NCBI RefSeq assembly: GCF_000426245.1
Contig: NZ_AUEZ01000050.1
Coordinates: forward strand, 1 to 64,000
Origin: Bradyrhizobium sp. Ai1a-2
GTDB taxonomy: Bacteria; Pseudomonadota; Alphaproteobacteria; Rhizobiales; Xanthobacteraceae
DNA: 64,000 nucleotides
Reading direction: 5' to 3'
A program made the position numbers and the translations under genes. Below, piece after piece: positions 26,008 through 34,318 of the stretch; the stretch's first letter is position 1, and the number at the start of each line of letters is the position of its first letter. The notes beneath the pieces are model-generated. The model was not told the origin of the DNA and ran no database searches. It worked only from the letters and a program-made list of their open reading frames with translations.

Positions 26008-27104
26008 AAGTCGACGGCCGACATTTTCGCACCATCTGGCTTGAGCCTGACGGCTGGTCTGTCGGTGCCATCGATCAGCGACGACTGCCTCACGAGTTTA
26101 TCATCGCGCGCTTGGTCAGCGCCGAGGAGGCTGCGGATGCGATCCGAACCATGCTGGTCCGTGGTGCGCCCCTTATCGGTGCTACCGCCGCTTACGGCAT
26201 GGCGCTGGCCATGCACGCTGATCCGTCTGACGTAGCGCTCGATCGCGCATACGAGCTGCTGTTCGCGACGCGGCCAACGGCCATCAACTTGAAATGGGCG
26301 CTCGACGAGATGACGGCTGTGCTTCGTCCGCTGGCGCCTTCCGTGCGCGGCGAGGCAGCGTACAAGCGCGCCAGGGAAATCGCCGATGATGACGTCGGGA
26401 TCAACCAGGCGATCGGCGGCCACGGCCTTGAAGTGATCGAAGCGATCGCGGCCGGCAAGAAAGCCGGCGACACCATCAACATTTTGACGCACTGCAACGC
26501 GGGCTGGCTGGCCACCGTCGATTGGGGAACGGCTACGGCGCCAATCTACCGTGCCCACGATCGCGGGCTTGCGGTTCATGTCTGGGTCGACGAGACGCGT
26601 CCGCGCAATCAGGGCGCCTCGCTCACCGCCTGGGAACTGGGCCACCATGGCGTCCCACACACTGTAATCCCTGACAATACCGGCGGCCATCTGATGCAGC
26701 ACGGCATGGTCGATCTGGCGATCGTTGGAACCGACCGGGTCGCAGCCAATGGCGATGTCTGCAACAAGATTGGGACCTACCTGAAGGCGCTCGCGGCGCG
26801 CGATAACGGCGTGCCATTCTATGTTGCACTGCCGTCACCGACCATCGACTTTAGTATCAATGATGGGCGGGAAATTCCGATCGAGCAGCGTGCAGCAAGC
26901 GAAGTGACGCATATGAGCGGGCGCACGGCTGATGGGCGAATTGAGAACGTGCGTGTGGTGCCGGAAGGCTCACCGATCGCCAATTACGGCTTTGACGTCA
27001 CGCCGGCACGGCTGGTGACTGGCTTGATTACCGAACGCGGCGTGCTCCGGCCTGATCATGCTGCACTTGCGAGCGCGTTCCCGAGGCGGACTGGCACGCG
27101 TTGA
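26004..27104 (+). CDS. mtnA: S-methyl-5-thioribose-1-phosphate isomerase
   Basis: 366 residues, related to eIF2B-alpha. Diagnostic residues are present: the MLVRGAPLIGATAAYGMAL phosphate-binding segment, catalytic Cys164 in ILTHCNAGWLATVDWGTA and Asp244 in AIVGTDRVAANGDVCNKIGT. It isomerises methylthioribose-1-phosphate to methylthioribulose-1-phosphate. No mtnB, mtnC, mtnD or mtnK of the universal methionine salvage pathway is in the window; instead a class II aldolase lies opposite mtnP. This points to the shorter DHAP-forming route. Confidence 0.93.
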   Translation: MKVDGRHFRTIWLEPDGWSVGAIDQRRLPHEFIIARLVSAEEAADAIRTMLVRGAPLIGATAAYGMALAMHADPSDVALDRAYELLFATRPTAINLKWALDEMTAVLRPLAPSVRGEAAYKRAREIADDDVGINQAIGGHGLEVIEAIAAGKKAGDTINILTHCNAGWLATVDWGTATAPIYRAHDRGLAVHVWVDETRPRNQGASLTAWELGHHGVPHTVIPDNTGGHLMQHGMVDLAIVGTDRVAANGDVCNKIGTYLKALAARDNGVPFYVALPSPTIDFSINDGREIPIEQRAASEVTHMSGRTADGRIENVRVVPEGSPIANYGFDVTPARLVTGLITERGVLRPDHAALASAFPRRTGTR

Positions 27105-27173
27105 ACGCTGCATTGACGCCCGTTGCTTCAGCACGTATCCACGCTGGAGCGCCTGCCCGAACCGTCCGCCTCC

Positions 27174-27716
27174 ATGTCCAATACAGATATCGAAATCGTC
27201 GTCGACGATCCGACTGCACCCGAAGCCAATTCGCCTGCGGTCACCAGCAATCGCGTCGTGGACACCGTCGTGTCGCTGGCGTTGCTCGCGCTTGCCATCA
27301 CGCTTGGATGGGATAATTGGCGCACCGGCGCGGCCTGGGATGCGACCGGCCCTGAGCCGGGCTACTTCCCGTTCTATCTCTCGATCATTCTTGGCGGCGC
27401 CAGCCTCTACGGTCTGTTTGCGGCGATCTTCTCGCGCAAGGAAGCTTCCGAGACCTTCGTGACGCAAGCACAGCTTCGCCGGGTCATGGCGGTGTTCGTG
27501 CCTACGGTTTTGTTCTGTCTCGCTACGCAATTCCTTGGACTCTATGTTGCGAGCTTCCTCTTGATCTCCGGCTTCATGCGCTTTGTCGGCAAGATCGCGG
27601 CGTGGAAATCTCTGCTTACAGCTTTCATCTTCACCGCCGCGATGTTCGTGACGTTTGACATCGCCTTCGACGTCATCATGCCGAAGGGGCCGCTCGAAGC
27701 GGCTCTTGGCTACTAA
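27174..27716 (+). CDS. tctB: Tripartite tricarboxylate transporter small permease (TctB)
   Basis: 180 residues from the ATG at 27174 (an in-frame start at 27123 is possible). Four hydrophobic segments: VVDTVVSLALLALAITLGWD, FYLSIILGGASLYGLFAAIF, VFVPTVLFCLATQFLGLYVA and LTAFIFTAAMFVTFDIAFDV, with GPEPGYFPF between the first two, a typical TctB motif. It pairs with the 503-residue TctA encoded 22 bases downstream. The gene follows mtnA by 69 bases in the same direction, consistent with one operon. Confidence 0.87.
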   Translation: MSNTDIEIVVDDPTAPEANSPAVTSNRVVDTVVSLALLALAITLGWDNWRTGAAWDATGPEPGYFPFYLSIILGGASLYGLFAAIFSRKEASETFVTQAQLRRVMAVFVPTVLFCLATQFLGLYVASFLLISGFMRFVGKIAAWKSLLTAFIFTAAMFVTFDIAFDVIMPKGPLEAALGY

Positions 27717-27738
27717 TCGATCGGCGGGACCTTCAGTC

Positions 27739-29250
27739 ATGGAAGCTTTTGGCCTGCTCCTTCACGGCTTTGCCGTTCTCCTCACTTGGAAAACGCTGCT
27801 GTTGATGATGGTCGGGCTCGTGCTCGGCATTTTCGTCGGCGTATTGCCGGGGCTTGGCGGCCCGAATGGCGTGGCGATCCTCTTGCCGCTGACGTTCACG
27901 ATGGACCCGACATCCGCCATCGTGATGCTATCCTGCATCTACTGGGGCGCACTGTTCGGCGGCGCCATTACCTCGATCTTGTTCAACATTCCGGGCGAAG
28001 CCTGGTCTGTGGCGACCACGTTCGATGGCTATCCGATGGCGCAGCAGGGCAGGGCGGCGGAAGCGCTGACGGCGGCCTTCACCTCGTCCTTCATAGGCTC
28101 GCTGGTCGCGGTGCTCCTGATCACATTCCTGGCGCCGATGATCTCGTCATTCGCGCTGAAGTTCGGGCCGCCGGAATTTTTTGCAGTCTACCTGCTGACC
28201 TTCTGCTCCTTCGTCGGCCTTGGCCGTGAGGCGAAGCACAAAACCGTCATCTCGATGTCGCTTGGTCTTCTGCTCGCCGGCGTCGGTATGGATACCGTGT
28301 CCGGCCAGCTCCGCATGACCTTCGGCTCTACCGAGTTGCTGCGCGGCATCAACTTCTTGGTTGCGGTCATCGGCCTCTTCGGCATCAGCGAAATCCTGCT
28401 GACGATGGAAGAGCGGCTGGCGCTGCGTGGTCACGCCGCCGGCATCAGCCTGCGCGTGGTGCTGTCGGTCTGGAGAGACCTGCCGAAATACTGGGTGACG
28501 CTGGTGCGTTCCTCCTTCATCGGCTGCTGGCTCGGAATCACGCCGGGCGGTGCGATTGCCGCATCATTCATGGGCTACAACCTCGCCAAACGCTTCGCCA
28601 AGGACCAGGACAGCTTTGGCAAAGGGCGCATCGAGGGCGTATTCGCGCCCGAGACTGCGGCGCATGCGTCCGGCACCTCGGCGTTGCTGCCGATGCTCGC
28701 ACTCGGAATTCCCGGTTCGGGAACTGCCGCGATCCTGCTCGGCGGCTTGATGGTGTGGGGCCTCAATCCGGGACCGCTCTTGTTCGTCGAGCACAAGGAT
28801 TTCGTCTGGGGCCTGATTGCCTCGATGTATCTCGGCAACGTCGTCGGCCTGGTCCTGGTGCTGACGACGGTACCGATCTTCGCCTCGATCCTGCGCGTGC
28901 CGTTTGCGGCAGTTGCGCCGATGATCGTCGTGTCCTGTGCGATCGGCGCTTACGCGATCCAGAATGCGATGTTCGATATCTGGCTGATGCTGGGCTTTGG
29001 CGTGGTCGGTTACGTGTTCAAGAAGATCGGCATTCCCCTGGCGCCGTTCACGCTCGCGCTCGTGCTCGGCAACCGTGCGGAGGATGCGTTCCGGCTATCG
29101 ATGATAGGCTCCGGCGGCGACATGAAGGTGTTCTGGTCGAACGGGCTCGTCGGCTCGATCACGACGCTCGCAATCATCCTGTTGTTCTGGCCCTTGATCG
29201 ACAAGGCGCTTAGTGGCGCCACCCGCCGGCTGCGGCCGGCGAAGGCTTAA
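27739..29250 (+). CDS. tctA: Tripartite tricarboxylate transporter large permease (TctA)
   Basis: 503 residues from the ATG at 27739. About 12 transmembrane segments; family signatures are GVLPGLGGPNGVAILLPLTF near the N-terminus and its internal echo GCWLGITPGGAIAASFMGYN, plus SGTSALLPMLALGIPGSGTA. It is the main translocation subunit of the Tct system, secondary (ion-driven) and receptor-dependent. The stop is only four bases from the end of the convergent CoA-transferase gene, leaving no room for a conventional terminator between them. Confidence 0.92.
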   Translation: MEAFGLLLHGFAVLLTWKTLLLMMVGLVLGIFVGVLPGLGGPNGVAILLPLTFTMDPTSAIVMLSCIYWGALFGGAITSILFNIPGEAWSVATTFDGYPMAQQGRAAEALTAAFTSSFIGSLVAVLLITFLAPMISSFALKFGPPEFFAVYLLTFCSFVGLGREAKHKTVISMSLGLLLAGVGMDTVSGQLRMTFGSTELLRGINFLVAVIGLFGISEILLTMEERLALRGHAAGISLRVVLSVWRDLPKYWVTLVRSSFIGCWLGITPGGAIAASFMGYNLAKRFAKDQDSFGKGRIEGVFAPETAAHASGTSALLPMLALGIPGSGTAAILLGGLMVWGLNPGPLLFVEHKDFVWGLIASMYLGNVVGLVLVLTTVPIFASILRVPFAAVAPMIVVSCAIGAYAIQNAMFDIWLMLGFGVVGYVFKKIGIPLAPFTLALVLGNRAEDAFRLSMIGSGGDMKVFWSNGLVGSITTLAIILLFWPLIDKALSGATRRLRPAKA

Positions 29251-29254
29251 GGCC

Positions 29255-30448
29255 TTATACAACTTTGCGCTGCCTGAGCTCGGTGATCTCATCCTTGCTG
29301 AAGCCGAATTCGGTCAGCACTTCGTCGGTCTGCTCGCCGAATTCCGGCGGGCGCGCCGCCATGGTGCTTGGCGTCCGTGACAGGGTCACTGGCTGGCCCA
29401 CCAGTCGAATGTGGCGGTTCTCTGCGTTCGGCACGTCCTGGGCCATGCCGAGATGTTTCACTTGCGCATCCTCGAACATCTGGTCGATGGAATAGATCGG
29501 GCCACAGGGCACGCCGGCCGCGTTCATCTCGTTCACCCAGGTCTCGGTGGATTTCTTCTGCGTCAGCTCGTTGATCTTCGCATTGAGTGCGTCGCGGTTC
29601 TTGGAACGTGCCGGAGCCGTGGCATAGTCGGGATCGCTGATGAGTTCGGGCGCCCCGATTGCCTGCGCGCAGCGCTCCCAGATGCGCCCGCCTGTGGTGG
29701 CGATGTTGATATAGCCATCTGACGTCTTGAACACGCCGGTGGGGATCGATGTCGGGTGATTGTTCCCCGCCTGCTGCGCCACTTCCTTTTCCATCAGCCA
29801 GCGCGCGGCCTGGAAATCCAGCATGAAGATCTGGGCCTGCAAGAGCGAGGTCTGCACCCATTGGCCCTCACCCGATACGTCCCGTTCCAAGAGCGCGGTG
29901 AGGATACCCATCGCGCAGAGCAGGCCGGCGGTAAGGTCAGCAACGGGAATGCCGACGCGCATTGGGCCGCCGCCGGGCGCGCCGGTCACCGACATGAGTC
30001 CGCCCATGCCTTGCGCGATCTGATCGAAACCGGGACGTTTATGGTACGGCCCGTCCTGGCCGAAGCCGGAGATGCTGCCATAGACAACGCGCGGATTGAT
30101 CCGGCGGAGACTCGCGTAGTCGATGCCGAGCTTGGCTTTGACATCAGGACGGAAATTCTCGACCACCACGTCAGCCTGTTCGGCCAGCCGCTTGAATACT
30201 TCAAGACCTTTCGGATCCTTGAGGTTGAGCGTCATCGCGCGCTTGTTGCGGTGCAGGTTCTGGAAGTCCGAACCATGCCGTGGGCCGCCCGGTTGCTCGC
30301 CGCCGGCATCCTCCGTCAGCGCATCGATCTTGACGACATTGGCGCCCCAGTCCGCGAGCTGGCGCACACAGGTGGGGCCGGAGCGGACGCGGGTGAGGTC
30401 GAGAACGGTGAATCGGGACAAGGCTTGCGATGCATGCGGGACGGGCAT
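29255..30448 (-). CDS. CaiB/BaiF family III CoA-transferase
   Basis: 397 residues from the ATG at 30448, with GGAG upstream; a longer frame to 30631 is unlikely. Family III landmarks: LDLTRVRSGPTCVRQLADWG, VVENFRPDVKAKLGIDYASL, SGFGQDGPYHKRPGFDQIAQ and VGIPVADLTAGLLCAMGILT. The catalytic aspartate of this family is predicted in the block that begins GPYHKRPGFD. The C-terminal half contains AGVPCGPIYSIDQMFED. It transfers CoA between carboxylic acids, so with the glyoxylate and carboxylate-uptake genes nearby it could activate the transported acid. Convergent with tctA. Confidence 0.87.
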   Translation of the reverse strand: MPVPHASQALSRFTVLDLTRVRSGPTCVRQLADWGANVVKIDALTEDAGGEQPGGPRHGSDFQNLHRNKRAMTLNLKDPKGLEVFKRLAEQADVVVENFRPDVKAKLGIDYASLRRINPRVVYGSISGFGQDGPYHKRPGFDQIAQGMGGLMSVTGAPGGGPMRVGIPVADLTAGLLCAMGILTALLERDVSGEGQWVQTSLLQAQIFMLDFQAARWLMEKEVAQQAGNNHPTSIPTGVFKTSDGYINIATTGGRIWERCAQAIGAPELISDPDYATAPARSKNRDALNAKINELTQKKSTETWVNEMNAAGVPCGPIYSIDQMFEDAQVKHLGMAQDVPNAENRHIRLVGQPVTLSRTPSTMAARPPEFGEQTDEVLTEFGFSKDEITELRQRKVV

Positions 30449-30749
30449 TATGGGAGCTCCGGATCGAACGGCGCCGTTACAATAGCGCCAGACAACCTCC
30501 CGACAAGGTCTGCGCCCTGTCGGCAATGGCATGGCGGACTTGATGTTTTGAGTGGCTTGGAGGGGATCATGCAGGAAGGCCGCCGGGATCCGTTTCAGGG
30601 ACATCCGCAAGAGTGGCCGCTCTTTCCACATTCGGGTCCCAGGAACCCCATCAGGGCAGCTTGCGGCATGTTTCTGGCACGAGGGCCAAGTATCGACATC
30701 CTACTGGGTTGCTGCTAGCCCCCTCTGTACGCCAAAGGGGTCCCTGGAC
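30449..30749. other. Intergenic region between catabolic block and polysaccharide locus
   Basis: Contains a short inverted repeat (ccgaca 30501-30506 with tgtcgg further on) and no gene I can support. Overlapping open frames have no coding signature. It must hold the promoters for the divergent CoA-transferase and flippase genes. Confidence 0.4.
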
Positions 30750-32315
30750 TTGATCGAAGAGCCAAGCGCGCGCGGCAGTGAGAATGTCCCCGCGGGTATT
30801 TCGCCCCCGACCCGGGCACGAAGGTTGCTTGCGGGTTGGTCCGCCAGCATTTTCCAGATGGTGCTCGGGATCATCCAGCAGGTCGCGCTGGTTCCCGTCT
30901 TCCTGCATTTTTGGGGCGGCGAAGAGTTGGCCGCCTGGTTCGTGATCTATGCGATTGGCAGCCTTGTGCTGGTCGCCGATGGCGGCCTGCAGCTTCGTGC
31001 CATCAACCGCTTCTTCTCATTCAAATCCAGCGTAGATTGCGACGGTCGCACCGCGGCATTTTATGCCGCGATACTGCGACTCTACCTCTGGCTCAGCATT
31101 GTGCTCGTCGGTTTGGTGGTCGCAGCGGCGCTGGCTGTTTCGCCGTCCACGGTCTTTCGGTTCGAGGCGATCGAAAATTTCGATGCCGCCTTTGTGGCGA
31201 TGACGGCGGGGATGCTGCTTACGCTTCCGGCGGGTCTCGTGTCGGCGCTCTACCGGGCGCGGGGGCTGTACGGCCGCGCTGTCTGGCTGCAGAGCTTCGG
31301 AATGCTGATCGGACAGGTCGCGCAACTGGTTGCGATCGTTGCGACAGCGAGCTTGTTTGCCGTCACGTTCGCCTATGTCGCGATGCAGATATTGATCACA
31401 GTCTATCTGATTGCCATCGATGCGCCGCGCTTGCATCCATTTCTGCGCAAGGTGCGGGGCAGGCGTCCCATGCGCTGGATGGTCGGACAGCTGCGTAAGG
31501 CGGCGCCGTTCGGAATCGCTGGCGCGACTGAACTGGCACTGATGAACCTCCCGGTTCTGCTGGTCAGCGCGCTGGTGGCCGATCGCGTCGCTGTCGCACA
31601 ATGGGGATTGATCCGCGTCGCGGCCGGGCTATTGCGGGCGCTCTGCCTGCAGGCCACTCTTCCGCTCGCTGCAGAACTTGGCCACGACTATGCTGTTGGT
31701 GCGACCGAACGGTTGCGCGCGCTCTATGCCCGCGGTTCTGTGCTTGTCGCGGTGCTCGCCAGTGCGGTTGTGTCGGGACTGTTGCCGTTCTGGCCTGACT
31801 TCTTTGCGCTCTGGACCCATGGCGCCATTCCCTATGATCCGTTGTTGGCGAAGACGATGCTGATCGGCACCTGCGTGGCCGCGCCTGCGATCCTCGCGTT
31901 AAGCTATGCCAATTACAGCAATCGTGCCGATCTTCTCGTGCGCAGCAAGGGACTGCAGTTCATTGTCTTTCTCATACTGTCATTGTTGCTGATCCCGCAG
32001 CTGGGCCCGCTCGGGGCGGCGGCCGCGATCGTGGCGAGCGATCTCCTGGTCCAGTTCGGCCTGCTGACGCTCGTCATCATGCGTGAGACACTCAAGCACC
32101 CGTTCCGTCACCTGGTGTTTCTGGCGGGGGCAATGGCGACGACGATAGTGGCGGGATGGGGGTTGGGAATTATGATCCGCTCCACCATACCCTGGACCGG
32201 TACGCAGCGCTTTGTCGCGGAATGTGCGATCTGGCTGGCGGTTGCAGGCGTGGCAGCGATCCCGCTGCTGATCGGAAATACCCGCGCAAAGATAGTCGCT
32301 ATTATTCCCCGATAG
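30750..32315 (+). CDS. Polysaccharide flippase (Wzx/RfbX-like)
   Basis: 521 residues if the TTG at 30750 is used (AAAGGGG about ten bases upstream); the frame is open further upstream but the protein-like sequence begins around here. Twelve to fourteen hydrophobic segments in the MATE/MOP arrangement, starting LLAGWSASIFQMVLGIIQQV, with AAPFGIAGATELALMNLPVL near the middle and PQLGPLGAAAAIVASDLLVQ late. It should flip undecaprenyl-linked oligosaccharide across the inner membrane. A separate ABC exporter (wzm/wzt) is encoded 11 kb downstream. Confidence 0.82.
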   Translation: MIEEPSARGSENVPAGISPPTRARRLLAGWSASIFQMVLGIIQQVALVPVFLHFWGGEELAAWFVIYAIGSLVLVADGGLQLRAINRFFSFKSSVDCDGRTAAFYAAILRLYLWLSIVLVGLVVAAALAVSPSTVFRFEAIENFDAAFVAMTAGMLLTLPAGLVSALYRARGLYGRAVWLQSFGMLIGQVAQLVAIVATASLFAVTFAYVAMQILITVYLIAIDAPRLHPFLRKVRGRRPMRWMVGQLRKAAPFGIAGATELALMNLPVLLVSALVADRVAVAQWGLIRVAAGLLRALCLQATLPLAAELGHDYAVGATERLRALYARGSVLVAVLASAVVSGLLPFWPDFFALWTHGAIPYDPLLAKTMLIGTCVAAPAILALSYANYSNRADLLVRSKGLQFIVFLILSLLLIPQLGPLGAAAAIVASDLLVQFGLLTLVIMRETLKHPFRHLVFLAGAMATTIVAGWGLGIMIRSTIPWTGTQRFVAECAIWLAVAGVAAIPLLIGNTRAKIVAIIPR

Positions 32316-32330
32316 GATCGCGTGCGGTCC

Positions 32331-33548
32331 TCAATAGATCCGAGGATGGCGGCGGTACCTCAGTCTCAGAAGGTGCTGCGCGAATGCGCGATGTCCGTCG
32401 TCAATCTGGTGCGAAAAAAATTCGAGCCGCTGCTTGCCTGCGGTAGCCAGCCGTGCACGTTCCTCGGGTAGACTGGCCTTGACAATGGCTTCCGCCAGCG
32501 AGGCCGGACTGTCGTAATCGAACAGAATGGCGGCATCGCCAGCTTGCGTCTTGAAGGCTTCGGGATAGATCACGGGCGTGCCGACCGACCAGGCTTCGAG
32601 CGGTGGCAGATTGGTTGGGCCGAAGTAGCTTGCCATCACCAGCGCCGCTGCGTTGCGATAGAGCGGGCCGAGTTCGGTAGAGGGAACAAAACCCAGGATG
32701 CGCACGCGGTCGCCGAGGTCGAGTTGTGCGGCCAACGTCTCGATTGCGCTACGCGAACCACGATCCGATCCGCATAGCGCCAGAGTCGTCTGTATCCCCT
32801 GATTCCGCAGCAAACTCATTGCCAGCAGGATGGTTGCGTGATTCTTGTGAGACCAGAACTGGGCGGGGTAGAAAAGATAACCGGGCTCGAGCCCGTACTT
32901 TCGCAGGATCGCGGTGTCCGCGTCCGCCTGTCCGCCAGCCTCAATCGATCGTGTCACGTAGGGAGATGGTGAAAACGGGATACAAACCGCGCGGTCCTGT
33001 TCCATTGCATAGCGACGACATAGCGCATCAATCACTTCCTGCGCGTTGGCGACGACCAATGCTGCCTTGGTGCTGGCACTGCGAAAAACGATTTCGCGGC
33101 GTTCGAACTCGGCGAATTCACGCGCCTCGTCGAATTCCGGCGAATCGCGGTGGCAACCGTCGAATATCGTGATGATGAAGGGCAGCTTGTAGAGCACGAG
33201 TTGCCAGTTCGATGTCGTCAGGAAATAGACGATGTCGACATGCTCTCGGATCAGCCGCTTCTCAAAGGGCGGGCACAGATGCAGCGCGTACTGCAGGAGA
33301 TCGAACCACCCGCAATATTTCAGGAACAGGAACAACCGGTCGAACCAGCCGATCCGCAACAGCTTGGCCTCGATGCCGAGTTCGGCCAGGATGGCGATGT
33401 TGTCGGGCTGGGTGGTGAACACGGTCACGTCTATACCGACTGTTTTCGCCCAGCCGCGCAGCCATGTGATGTCGCTAAGCCCTTGCTGGAAGCCGCCGCC
33501 GACCTCGAGCGGCAACTCCAGCACGACGCCAACGTGAAACTGCTTCAC
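32331..33548 (-). CDS. Glycosyltransferase, GT4 family
   Basis: 405 residues from the GTG at 33548, which overlaps the TGA of the methyltransferase gene in GTGA. GT-B fold: N-terminal HVGVVLELPLEVGGGFQQGL, interdomain linker, and C-terminal nucleotide-sugar domain with YLFYPAQFWSHKNHATILLA, VRILGFVPSTELGPLYRNAA and MASYFGPTNLPPLEAWSVGT. The E of NLPPLEAW corresponds to the EX7E region of retaining GT4 enzymes. Sugar donor unknown. It is the last gene of a coupled five-gene run (37177 down to 32331). Confidence 0.88.
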   Translation of the reverse strand: MKQFHVGVVLELPLEVGGGFQQGLSDITWLRGWAKTVGIDVTVFTTQPDNIAILAELGIEAKLLRIGWFDRLFLFLKYCGWFDLLQYALHLCPPFEKRLIREHVDIVYFLTTSNWQLVLYKLPFIITIFDGCHRDSPEFDEAREFAEFERREIVFRSASTKAALVVANAQEVIDALCRRYAMEQDRAVCIPFSPSPYVTRSIEAGGQADADTAILRKYGLEPGYLFYPAQFWSHKNHATILLAMSLLRNQGIQTTLALCGSDRGSRSAIETLAAQLDLGDRVRILGFVPSTELGPLYRNAAALVMASYFGPTNLPPLEAWSVGTPVIYPEAFKTQAGDAAILFDYDSPASLAEAIVKASLPEERARLATAGKQRLEFFSHQIDDGHRAFAQHLLRLRYRRHPRIY

Positions 33549-34318
33549 GGTTGAACCGTCTTTTTTCTGGCGATGGAATAGGCCGCCCAGTCCCGCGAGT
33601 TCGGCGGGCTGGTCGTCGACAACCACGCATAGTGACCGACCGGCTCGAAGCCGGTCGCGGCGAGCAGCGCCTCGATCTCGAACGGAAACCAGTAACGGAG
33701 GTGGTGTGCTTCGTCGATCCGATGGATCGTCGATTGCGCAACGTCCTCGCAGAACAGCGTATAGTTCACCTGAACGGTCGCGCTGGCCTCATTGTGGTTG
33801 GATTGCGCGATCCGGGTGACGCGCAGTGGCGGGCGCTCTACGATCTTGACACGGGTTTCAACGCCTTGCGCGAGCACGGCGCCCCCATACCAATAGTCGA
33901 ACAGGAGAATGCCGCCCGGCTTGAGCGCAATAGCTGCACTCGCCAGCATATTCTGAAGTCTTGCCCGACTGGTCTGGTAGCTCGCCACATGGAACAGGGC
34001 GACCGCGGCGTCGAAATCCCGCTCCGGGCCGGATTCGCAAACGTCGCCCTGCCGGAATCGCACGCGGGCCGAGCCGCCGCTCATGCGCGCCTCGGCCCGG
34101 CGGATCATGTCTGCGCTGATGTCGACACCGGTGACGGCCCATCCGCTGCGCGCGAACTCATGGGCGTGTACGCCCGTGCCACAACCTAGATCGAGCAACG
34201 TGCCGGGCGTCGCGCCATGGTGACGGAGCTGCGCGTCCACAAAGGATGCTTCCGCGGTATAATCCTTGTCCTGGTAAAGGAGGTCGTACCACGGCGCGTA
34301 GCGTTCGAAGGCGCTCAA
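33545..34318 (-). CDS. Class I SAM-dependent methyltransferase
   Basis: 257 residues from a TTG start overlapping the aminotransferase stop (TTGA, 34315-34318). The Rossmann SAM-binding domain has motif I LLDLGCGTGVHAHEFARSGW and motif II VTGVDISADMIRRAEARM, then DAAVALFHVASYQTSRARLQ. A beta-rich C-terminal part (PLRVTRIAQSNHNEASATVQ) resembles sugar N- or O-methyltransferases. With the DegT aminotransferase directly upstream it could methylate the amino group of a dTDP-amino sugar; that is inference. Confidence 0.85.
   Translation of the reverse strand: MSAFERYAPWYDLLYQDKDYTAEASFVDAQLRHHGATPGTLLDLGCGTGVHAHEFARSGWAVTGVDISADMIRRAEARMSGGSARVRFRQGDVCESGPERDFDAAVALFHVASYQTSRARLQNMLASAAIALKPGGILLFDYWYGGAVLAQGVETRVKIVERPPLRVTRIAQSNHNEASATVQVNYTLFCEDVAQSTIHRIDEAHHLRYWFPFEIEALLAATGFEPVGHYAWLSTTSPPNSRDWAAYSIARKKTVQP

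Noticed and set aside
24391..27104. The full methionine salvage pathway
   Set aside because: Only mtnP and mtnA are present; no dehydratase, enolase/phosphatase or dioxygenase genes were seen nearby.
29756..30718. 320-codon plus-strand open frame
   Set aside because: Antisense to the CaiB/BaiF CoA-transferase; no protein-like features.
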